Part shown: piece after piece, positions 10,062 to 20,558 of the stretch
Layout: every line of letters starts with the position of its first letter
Position numbering within the stretch: position 1 is the stretch's first letter
DNA from: Agrobacterium tumefaciens
GTDB taxonomy: Bacteria; Pseudomonadota; Alphaproteobacteria; Rhizobiales; Rhizobiaceae
Direction of reading: 5' to 3'
Length of the DNA: 64,000 bases
Assembly: GCF_005221325.1 (NCBI RefSeq)
Contig: NZ_CP039888.1
Location: 2,621,001 to 2,685,000, forward strand
Translations under genes and position numbers: made by a program
Notes under the pieces: model-generated
What the model saw: the letters and a program-made list of their open reading frames with translations, nothing else
Told to the model about the DNA's origin: nothing
Databases searched by the model: none

Positions 10062-10760
10062 ATGCGTGAGATCATTTTCGATACGGAAACCACGGGCCTC
10101 GAATCGAAGCTTGACCGCGTGATCGAAATCGGCGGCATCGAACTGATCAATCATTTTCCCACCGGCCGCACGCTGCATCTTTATATCAGCCCGGAGGATC
10201 GCAAAGTACACCCCGACGCGCTTGCCGTTCACGGCATAACCGATGAGTTTCTGAAAGATAAACCGAAATTCGGCGAGGTTGTCGACCAGATCCGTGAGTT
10301 CTTCGATGGCGCGCGCTGGGTGGCGCATAATGCGACCTTCGATATGGACTTCATCAACGCGGAATTCGCGCGTCTTGGCATCGAGCCGGTCTCGGCCGAG
10401 CTGGTGACGGACACACTTTCACTCGCGCGTCGCAAGAACCCGATGGGCCCGAATTCGCTGGATGCTCTTTGCCGGCGTTACGGCATCGACAATTCCCACC
10501 GCACCAAACACGGCGCGCTTCTCGACTCCGAACTTCTGGCCGAAGTCTATATCGAAATGATCGGCGGTCGCCAGACGGCGCTCGGTTTTGGCTCTGCCGC
10601 CAGACAGGAAACCATTGTCATTGAGGAAGACGTTCCGCTTGAGCCATTGCGAAGGCCAAGCGCCTTGCCCTCAAGGCTGGATGCGGAAACAGTCGCGGCG
10701 CATGGCAAACTGGTTCTCGGCATGGGCGACAAGGCTATCTGGAACCGCTACCAGAACTGA
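10062..10760 (+). CDS. dnaQ: DNA polymerase III epsilon subunit (proofreading exonuclease)
   Basis: Encodes 232 residues. DnaQ is the 3'-5' proofreading exonuclease of the replicative polymerase. The DEDDh motifs are in order: FDTETTG (Exo I, residues 6-12), HNATFDMDF (Exo II) and HGALLDSELLAEVY (Exo III, with the catalytic His and Asp). The ATG at 10062 follows GGAGAG by about seven bases. The last 60 residues, rich in Glu, Arg and Pro, would be the linker that binds the polymerase. A hairpin terminator follows. Confidence 0.95.
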   Translation: MREIIFDTETTGLESKLDRVIEIGGIELINHFPTGRTLHLYISPEDRKVHPDALAVHGITDEFLKDKPKFGEVVDQIREFFDGARWVAHNATFDMDFINAEFARLGIEPVSAELVTDTLSLARRKNPMGPNSLDALCRRYGIDNSHRTKHGALLDSELLAEVYIEMIGGRQTALGFGSAARQETIVIEEDVPLEPLRRPSALPSRLDAETVAAHGKLVLGMGDKAIWNRYQN

Positions 10761-10800
10761 AGCCTTCGCGGAGGTTGAAATGACAAAACTGGCTAAAGAA

Positions 10801-10828
10801 AAACCCGGGCGAAAACCCGGGTTTTGTT
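10801..10828. terminator. bidirectional hairpin terminator between dnaQ and secB
   Basis: A perfect 9-bp stem, AAACCCGGG (10801-10809) with CCCGGGTTT (10816-10824), and a six-base loop, flanked by A-tract and T-tract, sit between the convergent genes dnaQ and secB. Confidence 0.9.
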
Positions 10829-10858
10829 TTGTCTGCAATGAAAAGCGGTGCGTGCCGT

Positions 10859-11341
10859 TCAGTTGGGGACTGCCTGAACCTGAGCCTTCGCCTGTTCTTC
10901 GGCAACGCGCTGCGCAAACATCTGCGCGAAATCGATCGGGTCGATCATCAGCGGCGGGAAACCGCCATTGCGGGTGACATCGGCAATGATCTGGCGGGCG
11001 AAGGGGAAGAGCAGGCGCGGGCACTCGATGAAGAGGACCGGCAGCATGTGTTCCTGGGGGAAACCGGAAATGCGGAACACGCCGCCATAAACCAGCTCGG
11101 CCGCAAACAGGATCTTGTCGCCATCCTTGGCTTCCGCATTCAGCGTCAGCACAACGTCGAAATCCGAACCGGAGATCGGGTTTGCATTGACATTGACATT
11201 GATGTTGATTGCCGGCGCATTCTCACGGCCCTGCAGCGAACGAGGAGCACCCGGATTTTCGAAAGAGAGATCCTTGATGTACTGGGCAAGAATATTGAGA
11301 GAAGGGCTAACTGCGCCCTGTGCGCCATTTTCAGCGGTCAT
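10859..11341 (-). CDS. secB: protein-export chaperone SecB
   Basis: A 160-residue tetrameric cytosolic chaperone that holds preproteins unfolded and delivers them to SecA. The acidic-start core [14 protein letters not shown] (residues about 20-33), the [10 protein letters not shown] strand, and the [20 protein letters not shown] block are SecB hallmarks. It starts [10 protein letters not shown] at 11339-11341. It is leftward, downstream of the FxsA-family gene with a 103-bp gap, and ends at the terminator shared with dnaQ. Confidence 0.96.
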   Translation of the reverse strand: MTAENGAQGAVSPSLNILAQYIKDLSFENPGAPRSLQGRENAPAININVNVNANPISGSDFDVVLTLNAEAKDGDKILFAAELVYGGVFRISGFPQEHMLPVLFIECPRLLFPFARQIIADVTRNGGFPPLMIDPIDFAQMFAQRVAEEQAKAQVQAVPN

Positions 11342-11444
11342 TACGGTTCCTCGCGGCGTGAATTCGTGGAAGGCGGTCTATCATTTCGACCCGGGGCTTA
11401 CAACCCTTCGTGATCGGGTCATCGCCGTCGATTCCGCACGGAGG

Positions 11445-11981
11445 TCAGGGTTTGGGCAGGTCGCGATCATCAGGCCTGTTCGACCAGGGAGAGTCCTTCG
11501 GGCCTTCGCGGTGAAACTCCTCTTCGTCCAGATCGACCACCTTCGAATTGCCCGCAGGTCCAGGGCCATTGCGAAACCCGGAATAGTCACCGGACCGGGG
11601 GCCGGACTGCCTGAATGAGCCAGCCGCAGCGACGCGCGGGCCGAAGGCCTTCCAGAAAAACCGGCGAATGGCCGGCGACAGAAGCAGAAGGCCGAGAATG
11701 TCGGTGATGAAACCGGGAATGATTAGCAGGATGCCCGCCACGACGCGCATGGCCCCATTAACGAGCTCATCCGCCGGCTGCGCGCCGGTGCGGCCCGCAT
11801 CCTGAAGATTTCTCACCATGCCGATGCCACCGAGCCGCAGTATGAGCAACCCGAGGAATGATGTGAACAGGACGAGCGCCAATGTCAGCCACAGGCCTAT
11901 TGCCTTGCCGACGATGATGAAGCCGGCAATTTCGAGAATGGGCATCATCAGGATGACGATGGGGAGAAAGGAAAAACGCAT
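11445..11981 (-). CDS. FxsA-family inner membrane protein
   Basis: A 178-residue protein with two or three hydrophobic segments (about 5-25, 28-48 and 78-100) and the FxsA motifs ILEIAGFIIVG near the start and IPGFITDILGLLLLSP in the middle. The tail of about 60 residues is polar and disordered-looking, rich in Gly, Ser and Asp. E. coli FxsA overexpression relieves F-plasmid exclusion of phage T7; its normal function is not well known. The gene is divergent from the Tim44-like gene and upstream of secB. Confidence 0.85.
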   Translation of the reverse strand: MRFSFLPIVILMMPILEIAGFIIVGKAIGLWLTLALVLFTSFLGLLILRLGGIGMVRNLQDAGRTGAQPADELVNGAMRVVAGILLIIPGFITDILGLLLLSPAIRRFFWKAFGPRVAAAGSFRQSGPRSGDYSGFRNGPGPAGNSKVVDLDEEEFHREGPKDSPWSNRPDDRDLPKP

Positions 11982-12051
11982 CTTCTAGCCTTGCGTGTGC
12001 ATCTCTGGCAGATTGCCGGTTCCCGGGACACCGATGATTGAATCTGCACAT

Positions 12052-12080
12052 TTGAATGATGATAAGATGCAGACTATATG
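12052..12080 (+). promoter_or_regulatory. candidate sigma-70 type promoter for the Tim44-like/mltA operon
   Basis: TTGAAT (12052-12057) and TATATG (12075-12080) are 17 bp apart, about 40 bp before the first gene. Supported by spacing and position only. Confidence 0.45.
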
Positions 12081-12121
12081 ATGGTGTGGTTTTTGATTTT
12101 AAATGGCGGTTTTGGTAAAAG

Positions 12122-12820
12122 ATGGGCTTTAGCGACTTTATCACATTGTTTTTTCTCGTTGCAGCGGTGCTGATCTTCTTCCAGCTGCGCAGTGTCCTTG
12201 GCCGTCGCACAGGCAATGAAAAGCCGCCATTCGACCCCTATAGCCCCCGTGATGTGGCAAAGGGCCCCGCCGCTGACGATAACAAGGTCGTGACCTTGCC
12301 GAAACGCAGCGAGGCGGAGGATGAGAACCGCTTCGCCGAGGCGGATGCGCTTGCGCCTGTTGATACCCCACTCAATGCATCGCTGCGCGACGTGATGACC
12401 AAGGACCCGTCCTTCAGGCCCAAGGAATTCCTGAACGGCGCCCGCATGGCTTACGAAATGATCGTCATGGGTTTTGCCGATGGCGACCGCAAGACACTCA
12501 AGAACCTTCTGTCGAAGGAAGTGTTCGACGGTTTCGAGGCGGCGATTTCCGAGCGGGAAAGCCGTGGCGAGGTGGTGAAATCCACCTTCGTTGGCATCGA
12601 GAAAGCCGACATCACCCAGGCGAGCGCTCGCGATTCCGAAGTGCAAGTGACGCTGCGGATTATCAGCCAGCTGATTTCGGCAACCTATGACAAGGACGGC
12701 AAGCTGGTGGATGGTGATCCGGATGCGGTTGCGGAGGTGGATGACATCTGGACCTTCTCGCGCGACATCCGCTCGCGTGATCCGAACTGGAAGCTGATCG
12801 CCACCGAATCCGAGCAATGA
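12122..12820 (+). CDS. Tim44-like (TimA) domain protein
   Basis: Encodes 232 residues. One N-terminal membrane anchor (about residues 5-22) is followed by a polar linker and a C-terminal Tim44-like domain (about 85-230), a fold found in the mitochondrial import motor subunit Tim44 and in alphaproteobacterial relatives. The segment WTFSRDIRSRDPNWKLIAT near the end is typical. The bacterial function is poorly known; a membrane-bound adaptor is a reasonable guess. Its stop overlaps the mltA start by four bases, so it heads a coupled four-gene run. Confidence 0.85.
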   Translation: MGFSDFITLFFLVAAVLIFFQLRSVLGRRTGNEKPPFDPYSPRDVAKGPAADDNKVVTLPKRSEAEDENRFAEADALAPVDTPLNASLRDVMTKDPSFRPKEFLNGARMAYEMIVMGFADGDRKTLKNLLSKEVFDGFEAAISERESRGEVVKSTFVGIEKADITQASARDSEVQVTLRIISQLISATYDKDGKLVDGDPDAVAEVDDIWTFSRDIRSRDPNWKLIATESEQ

Positions 12821-13929
12821 ATACGCCCTTTTCGATCGACGAGGTCTCTTTTCACGATCTGCCCGGATGGGGGCAAGACGATCCCGGCAAGCTTTTTCCG
12901 GCGATGGCAACGATCCTGTCGCATCTTCGCAATGCGAAACCCTACAGGACCGGCGCGCTCGGGATAACGGCGGCGGAACTGGTTTCGCTTCTGGAACTCG
13001 CCGAAAAAACCCAGCTCAACAGCCCCGAACAGGCGCGCCGGTTTTTCGAAACCAATTGTGTGCCTTTCAGGATTTCTCCGGCTCAGGGAAAAAGCGGTTT
13101 CGTGACCGCTTTTTACGAGCCCGAACTGAAAGTCTCCGCCACGCACGACGATGTCTGGCGTTACCCGATTTACCGCCGGCCGCCGGAGCTGGTGGATATT
13201 GACGATGCTAACCGGCCGGATGGCTTCGATCCGTCCTATGCTTTCGGCAAGACGGATGAACACGGCATTTCCTATTTTCCCGATCGCCGCGCCATCGATG
13301 AAGGGTATCTGCAGGGCAGGGGTCTGGAAATCGCCTGGGCAAGATCGAAGGTCGATCTTTTCTTCGTCCATGTGCAGGGTGCGGCGCGTCTGGTGTTTCC
13401 GGATGGCGCGATAAAGCGGATCACCTACGCGGCCAAAGCCGGGCATGCTTTTTCGCCGATTGGCCGGCTGCTTCTCGATTGCGGCGAGCTTGATCCGAAA
13501 ACAATCTCGATGCAGACGATCCGCCAATGGCTCGCCGACCATCCCGATGAGGTAGACGGGGTACTGTGGCATAACCGCTCCTACATTTTTTTCCGGGAGG
13601 CGGATGTCGCCGGTCTGGATATGGGGCCGATCGCCGCCGCCAAGGTGCCGCTGGTTGCCGGCCGCGCGCTCGCGGTCGACAGACTGATCCACACTTTCGG
13701 CTTGCCGTTCTTTATCCACGCGCCGACGCTGACCCATCTGGACGATGGAAAGCCCTTCGCTCGGCTGATGCTGGCGCTGGATACGGGCTCGGCCATCGTC
13801 GGCCCGGCACGCGGCGATATTTTCACCGGCTCCGGTTTCGAAGCGGGAGAGCTTGCCGGCACGGTGCGCAATGAGGCCGATTTTTATATACTGCTGCCGC
13901 GGGTTGCTGCGGAGAGGTATCGGCGATGA
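12817..13929 (+). CDS. mltA: MltA-family lytic transglycosylase (no visible signal peptide)
   Basis: Encodes 370 residues with the MltA domain and, after it, the 3D domain. GFVTAFYEPEL, YLQGRGLEIAWARSK and VDLFFVHVQGAARL are MltA motifs; ALDTGSAIVGPARGDIF near the C-terminus carries the catalytic aspartates of the 3D fold. The family cleaves peptidoglycan glycan strands to 1,6-anhydro products. Oddly, the N-terminus MNTPFSIDEVSFHDL shows neither a Sec signal nor a lipobox, and the ATG at 12817 is coupled (ATGA) to the preceding stop. Export, if it occurs, is not explained by the sequence. Confidence 0.88.
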   Translation: MNTPFSIDEVSFHDLPGWGQDDPGKLFPAMATILSHLRNAKPYRTGALGITAAELVSLLELAEKTQLNSPEQARRFFETNCVPFRISPAQGKSGFVTAFYEPELKVSATHDDVWRYPIYRRPPELVDIDDANRPDGFDPSYAFGKTDEHGISYFPDRRAIDEGYLQGRGLEIAWARSKVDLFFVHVQGAARLVFPDGAIKRITYAAKAGHAFSPIGRLLLDCGELDPKTISMQTIRQWLADHPDEVDGVLWHNRSYIFFREADVAGLDMGPIAAAKVPLVAGRALAVDRLIHTFGLPFFIHAPTLTHLDDGKPFARLMLALDTGSAIVGPARGDIFTGSGFEAGELAGTVRNEADFYILLPRVAAERYRR

Positions 13930-14495
13930 AAGGCAGTCGCAAGCTCGGCAAGGAAGAACGTGTTCTGTGGGGAAAGGTCGCGAAAACCACGCGGCCTATT
14001 TCCGGCAGGCTGGAAGACTTGCTGGCTTTCGACGATATAGAAGAATATCCGCTGGAACCCAGCGTTCCGCAAACCGGCAAAAGCGCATTTCCGCGCATGC
14101 TTGTGGAGGCGGCGGAAGCCCCGCTTGCGACACCGGATAAAAAGCCGAAAATCCATCAGCCGATGGAAAAACCGGTCAAGCGTAAGCTCACCCGCGGCCG
14201 GCTGCCGCTGGAAGGGCGGATCGATCTGCACGGCATGTTCCAGAGCGAAGCCCATGCGGTACTTCTGGATTTCCTGCTGCGGGCGCATGAGCGAGGCCTT
14301 CGACACGTGCTGGTCATTACCGGCAAGGGGCGTTCCATCGGCAGCGATGGTGCTTTGAAGAGGGCGGTGCCGATGTGGTTCTCCAAACCGGAATATCGCC
14401 ACCTGATCTCGTCCTATGAGGATGCGTCGGCCAATCATGGCGGCGACGGCGCGCTTTATGTGCGGCTTTCGCGGCGGCGCGGTGAAAAAACATGA
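13926..14495 (+). CDS. Smr-domain protein
   Basis: Encodes 189 residues: a basic, low-complexity N-terminal half and a C-terminal Smr domain (about 95-187) with the motif IDLHGMFQSEAHAVLLDFL and HVLVITGKG. Smr domains are nicking or RNA-cleaving endonuclease modules found in MutS2 and as free-standing proteins; the stand-alone SmrB of E. coli cuts mRNA at collided ribosomes. Start and stop both overlap neighbours by four bases. The specific role here is unknown. Confidence 0.88.
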   Translation: MKGSRKLGKEERVLWGKVAKTTRPISGRLEDLLAFDDIEEYPLEPSVPQTGKSAFPRMLVEAAEAPLATPDKKPKIHQPMEKPVKRKLTRGRLPLEGRIDLHGMFQSEAHAVLLDFLLRAHERGLRHVLVITGKGRSIGSDGALKRAVPMWFSKPEYRHLISSYEDASANHGGDGALYVRLSRRRGEKT

Positions 14496-14857
14496 CGCCC
14501 TTTGCGGAAGCCGTGCGGCAGCTTCGTGAACGGAAGGGCGTGACGCAGAAGGAAATGGCCGCGGCAATCGGCGTATCGCCGGCCTATCTTTCCGCGCTGG
14601 AGCACGGCAAGCGCGGCAAGCCGAGCTTCGATCTGCTGCAACGCATTGCCGGTTATTTCAACATCATCTGGGATGAGGCGGAGGAATTGTTCTTTCTGGC
14701 CGGCTCGTCAGACCCGAAGGTGGTGATCGATACGGTGGGCCTGGCGCCGCAATATACGGCTTTCGCCAACCGTCTCGCACGGGATATTCGCAAGCTGCCG
14801 CCGAGTGTGGTAGAGGAACTGTCAGCCGTGCTGCAAAAAAGCCGTTCTTGCGATTGA
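14492..14857 (+). CDS. Xre-family helix-turn-helix regulator
   Basis: A 121-residue protein with an N-terminal HTH_3 domain (about 5-65): VTQKEMAAAIGVSPAYLSALEHG is the helix-turn-helix. The C-terminal 50 residues are helical with no recognised ligand domain. The ATG overlaps the smr stop. Targets are unknown; control of its own operon would be a default guess. Confidence 0.87.
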   Translation: MTPFAEAVRQLRERKGVTQKEMAAAIGVSPAYLSALEHGKRGKPSFDLLQRIAGYFNIIWDEAEELFFLAGSSDPKVVIDTVGLAPQYTAFANRLARDIRKLPPSVVEELSAVLQKSRSCD

Positions 14858-14904
14858 AACCCCTCTATCCCCTGCTTTATTCAGCATCCTGAAGCATGCG
14901 GCCT

Positions 14905-14932
14905 TTGGGATTGGGTGTAGAATTTCTATAGT
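14905..14932 (+). promoter_or_regulatory. weak candidate promoter for gyrB
   Basis: TTGGGA (14905-14910) and TATAGT (14927-14932) are 16 bp apart, 84 bp before gyrB. The -10 is good, the -35 poor. The rest of the 158-bp gap shows nothing else. Confidence 0.3.
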
Positions 14933-14979
14933 CGCATGTCGGATTTGAGTGATTCGCTGGCTTCAGGCCTTCTCACTGA

Positions 14980-17451
<2,472 letters not shown>

Positions 17452-17472
17452 TCTGTGGGGTGCTTCACGTAA

Positions 17473-17488
17473 CGATTCACGTGAAACG
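17473..17488. other. degenerate parS-like site (13 of 16)
   Basis: CGATTCACGTGAAACG keeps the central TTCACGTGAAAC core of parS with three outer mismatches. It sits between the gyrB stop and its terminator. Confidence 0.5.
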
Positions 17489-17499
17489 AAAATTTAACA

Positions 17500-17538
17500 A
17501 AAGGCCCGGCGGTCAATATCCCGCCGGGCCTTTCGTTT
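17500..17538. terminator. terminator between gyrB and the nitroreductase gene
   Basis: A perfect 13-bp stem, AAAGGCCCGGCGG (17500-17512) with CCGCCGGGCCTTT (17521-17533), and an 8-base loop, followed by CGTTTTA. It lies between convergent genes and may serve both. Confidence 0.92.
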
Positions 17539-17556
17539 TAAGCGGATGGACCGATA

Positions 17557-18159
17557 TCAGTCGGCCTTGCCGGTAAAGCGTCCTTCGAAAACTACCTCGG
17601 AAAGGGGCAACCGCTTGCTCGGGACTTCCCGCTCCGCCAGATCGTCGGGAAGAACCGACTTGTCGGTCAGCGTGCCGATAGCGATACCGGCCTCCACCTT
17701 GTATCCATCAGGAATATCAAGCGCTTCGACAATTCGGTCCTTGAGGATGCCGCCCATGCCGTGGGCGTGATAACCGAGCAGATGCGCCTGCATGGCGAGC
17801 GAGAACCAGGCTGCGCCCGCATCTAAGGAATGGGTCGCGGACGGCTTTTTCTCGCCTTCGCGCGAGATATTGTAGCTTCGTGAAACGACGAAGAGCAGCA
17901 CGGAGGCATTTTTTGCCCAGCGCTGGTTTCCTTCCATGAGAAGCTCCACAAAAAGCGGCCAGTCTTCGCTGTCCTTATGCGCATAGACAAATCGCCATGG
18001 CTGATAATTGGACGCCGAGGGTGCCCAATGCGCCGCATCCAGAATGGTCATCAGATGCTGGGTCGGCATGGGGCTGCCATCAAAGGCGCGCGGAGACCAG
18101 CGGTCGAGAAAGAGGGGATCGACGGGATATTCGGATTGCCTGTTATTGCTGTTCGTCAC
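17557..18159 (-). CDS. nitroreductase-family FMN oxidoreductase
   Basis: Encodes 200 residues. RWSPRAFDG near residue 20 and AAHWAPSASNYQPWRFV near residue 42 bind FMN in the nitroreductase fold; LGYHAHGMGG is the usual second-half motif. Substrate is unknown; such enzymes reduce quinones or nitroaromatics with NAD(P)H. The best start is GTG at 18157-18159, because the nearby ATG is in another frame. It is divergent from an FAH-family hydrolase, with a palindrome between the two. Confidence 0.85.
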   Translation of the reverse strand: MTNSNNRQSEYPVDPLFLDRWSPRAFDGSPMPTQHLMTILDAAHWAPSASNYQPWRFVYAHKDSEDWPLFVELLMEGNQRWAKNASVLLFVVSRSYNISREGEKKPSATHSLDAGAAWFSLAMQAHLLGYHAHGMGGILKDRIVEALDIPDGYKVEAGIAIGTLTDKSVLPDDLAEREVPSKRLPLSEVVFEGRFTGKAD

Positions 18160-18231
18160 GGGCCATGTCCTTTTGGTTGCCGGGAAGGAAAAGGTATTTT
18201 TCGAAACTTGGCGCAGTCAAGGGGTGACAAG

Positions 18232-18258
18232 TATGAATGCATCGTTCATATATGCATC
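18232..18258. promoter_or_regulatory. inverted and direct repeats in the nitroreductase/FAH divergent gap
   Basis: TATGAA and TTCATA are separated by 7 bp (18232-18250), and ATGCATC occurs twice, at 18237 and 18252, 15 bp apart (one and a half turns). It is about 30 bp before the FAH-family gene. This could be an operator; no matching regulator gene is nearby. Confidence 0.4.
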
Positions 18259-18287
18259 ACCTTGTCTGACAACCGGGAGAGAGTTCC

Positions 18288-19130
18288 ATGAAATTGATGC
18301 GTGTTGGCCAGCCCGGCCAGGAAAAACCAGCAATCCTCGACGCGGAAGGAAAAGTCCGCGATCTGTCCGCCCATGTGAAAGATATCGGCGGCGACGCCAT
18401 TTCTCCCGAGGGCCTCAAGAAGATCGCCGCGATCGACCTCGCCACCCTGCCGGTGTTGAGCGAAGAACGCATCGGCGCCTGCGTTGCGGGTACCGGAAAA
18501 TTCATCTGCATCGGCCTCAACTTCTCCGACCATGCTGCCGAAACGGGTGCCACCGTACCGCCGGAACCGGTCATTTTCATGAAGGCGACCTCGGCCATCG
18601 TCGGTCCGAACGATAACGTCACCATTCCGCGCGGTTCGGAAAAGACCGATTGGGAAGTCGAGCTTGGTGTCGTCATCGGCAAGACCGCCAAATATGTCTC
18701 CGAAGCGGATGCTCTCGATTATGTCGCCGGTTATTGCGTTTCGCACGATGTTTCCGAGCGCGCCTTCCAGACGGAGCGTGCCGGTCAGTGGACCAAGGGC
18801 AAATCCTGCGACACTTTCGGCCCCATCGGCCCCTGGCTGGTGACCAAGGACGAAATCACCGATCCGCAGAACCTCGGCATGTGGCTGAAGGTCAATGGCC
18901 AGACCATGCAGGACGGTTCCAGCAAGACCATGGTCTACGGCGTCGCCCATGTTGTTTCCTATCTCAGCCAGTTCATGTCGCTGCACCCCGGCGATGTCAT
19001 TTCCACTGGCACCCCTCCCGGCGTGGGCATGGGTCAGAAGCCGCCGCGTTACCTGAAGACTGGCGACGTCGTGGAACTCGGCATCGAGGGCCTCGGTTCC
19101 CAGAAGCAGACTTTCGTCGCCGACATCTGA
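18288..19130 (+). CDS. fumarylacetoacetate hydrolase (FAH) family protein
   Basis: Encodes 280 residues: a small N-terminal domain and the FAH catalytic domain (about 70-280). ICIGLNFSDHAAETG, the metal-binding DWEVELGVVIG and VISTGTPPGVGMG are family signatures. Members hydrolyse or decarboxylate acylpyruvates, ureidoglycolate and oxaloacetate; this sequence resembles those often labelled ureidoglycolate lyase, but no purine-catabolism neighbour supports that. It starts 28 bp after the palindromic gap and ends in a hairpin. Confidence 0.88.
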   Translation: MKLMRVGQPGQEKPAILDAEGKVRDLSAHVKDIGGDAISPEGLKKIAAIDLATLPVLSEERIGACVAGTGKFICIGLNFSDHAAETGATVPPEPVIFMKATSAIVGPNDNVTIPRGSEKTDWEVELGVVIGKTAKYVSEADALDYVAGYCVSHDVSERAFQTERAGQWTKGKSCDTFGPIGPWLVTKDEITDPQNLGMWLKVNGQTMQDGSSKTMVYGVAHVVSYLSQFMSLHPGDVISTGTPPGVGMGQKPPRYLKTGDVVELGIEGLGSQKQTFVADI

Positions 19131-19157
19131 TCGCCGGCAGGCATTCAACGAAAAGTG

Positions 19158-19193
19158 AGGCGCCGGCGGGAGACCGCTGGCGCCTTAAATTTT
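19158..19193 (+). terminator. hairpin after the FAH-family gene
   Basis: AGGCGCCGGCGG (19158-19169) pairs with CCGCTGGCGCCT (19174-19185), one G-U, and a GAGA loop, followed by TAAATTTT. The T-tract is interrupted. Confidence 0.6.
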
Positions 19194-19256
19194 GTGCACC
19201 TGCGAAAAGCTGCTATGGTTGAAAAAAAGAGCGTGATCGCGAGGGAGGCGTCATCA

Positions 19257-20489
19257 GTGTTCTACCACCTCTATGAAATGAACCATGCGGCCATGGCGCC
19301 GCTGCGTGCCGGTGCCGATATGATGCGCCAAGCCTGCAACAATCCTCTCAATCCGTTATCCAGCACCGCTTTCGGCAGAAGCCTCGATGCCGGTTTCGAG
19401 GTTTTCGAACGTCTGACGCGCCGTTACATCAAGCCGGAATTCGGCCTCGGCTCCACGGTCGTTGATGGCCAGACCGTTGCCGTCACGGAGGAGACCGTCT
19501 GGTCGCGCCCGTTCTGCAATCTGCTTCATTTCAAAAAAGAACTCGATCCACCCCGCCAGTCCGACCCGAAGGTGCTGCTGGTGGCACCGATGTCCGGCCA
19601 CTACGCAACCCTGCTGCGCGGGACCGTGGAGGCACTGTTGCCCTCGGCCGATATCTATATCACCGATTGGGCCGATGCCCGTATGGTGCCGGCGACGGAG
19701 GGAACCTTCGATCTCGACGATTATATAGACTATGTCATCCAGATGTTGCGGCATATCGGCCCCCGAGCCCATGTGGTTGCCGTCTGCCAGCCATCCGTGC
19801 CTGTTCTGGCTGCCGTTTCCCTGATGGAGGCGGATGGAGACACGTTTGCACCCGCTTCCATGACGCTGATGGGCGGGCCGATCGATACGCGCATCAACCC
19901 CACGGCCGTCAACGGTCTTGCCAAGGCCAAGCCAATCGAATGGTTCCGCGACAATGTCGTCATGCAGGTGCCGTGGCCGCAGCCGGCTTTCGGCCGTAAT
20001 GTCTATCCGGGTTTCCTGCAGCTGTCGGGTTTCATGTCCATGAACCTCGACAAGCACATGACGGCGCACAAGGATTTTTACCTGAACCTTGTCAAGAATG
20101 ACGGCGATTCCGCTGAAAAACATCGCGAGTTTTACGATGAATATCTGGCTGTGATGGATCTGACGGCGGAATTCTATCTCCAGACGGTGGAAACCGTCTT
20201 CATCGACCATGCGCTTCCGAAGGGGAACATGCTGCACCGGGGCAGGGCGGTCGATCCGGCCGCTATCCGCAATGTCGCATTGTTCACCGTCGAAGGGGAG
20301 AATGACGATATTTCCGGCGTAGGCCAGACGAAGGCGGCTCATGATCTCTGCCGGAATATCCCTGAAGACAAACGCGCTCACTACATGCAGCCGGATGTGG
20401 GGCACTATGGCGTCTTCAACGGTTCGCGTTTCCGCAAGGAAATCGTGCCGCGCATGCTGGATTTCATCCGCAAACACCAGCCGGCCTAA
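19257..20489 (+). CDS. phaZ: intracellular polyhydroxybutyrate depolymerase
   Basis: Encodes 410 residues, an alpha/beta-hydrolase that mobilises stored PHB. The lipase-box position reads VCQPSVPV with Cys177 as nucleophile, as in the Ralstonia PhaZ1 type, with a C-terminal DVGHYGVFNG providing the His. The GTG at 19257 is chosen because GGGAGG precedes it by about nine bases and the protein then starts VFYHLYEMNHAA, the usual family N-terminus; ATGs at 19215 and farther upstream would add residues unlike the family. A monocistronic unit between two unrelated genes. Confidence 0.9.
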   Translation: MFYHLYEMNHAAMAPLRAGADMMRQACNNPLNPLSSTAFGRSLDAGFEVFERLTRRYIKPEFGLGSTVVDGQTVAVTEETVWSRPFCNLLHFKKELDPPRQSDPKVLLVAPMSGHYATLLRGTVEALLPSADIYITDWADARMVPATEGTFDLDDYIDYVIQMLRHIGPRAHVVAVCQPSVPVLAAVSLMEADGDTFAPASMTLMGGPIDTRINPTAVNGLAKAKPIEWFRDNVVMQVPWPQPAFGRNVYPGFLQLSGFMSMNLDKHMTAHKDFYLNLVKNDGDSAEKHREFYDEYLAVMDLTAEFYLQTVETVFIDHALPKGNMLHRGRAVDPAAIRNVALFTVEGENDDISGVGQTKAAHDLCRNIPEDKRAHYMQPDVGHYGVFNGSRFRKEIVPRMLDFIRKHQPA

Positions 20490-20558
20490 CGGTGAAACGG
20501 CAGGTGACGCCGCGTATTTGCATGGCCAAGGGATGGACGAATCGGTTATGAAGGCTTC

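Noticed and set aside
10780..10977. Small rightward frame after dnaQ starting MTKLAKEK
   Set aside because: It runs through a perfect terminator hairpin and into secB antisense; no support beyond the start codon.
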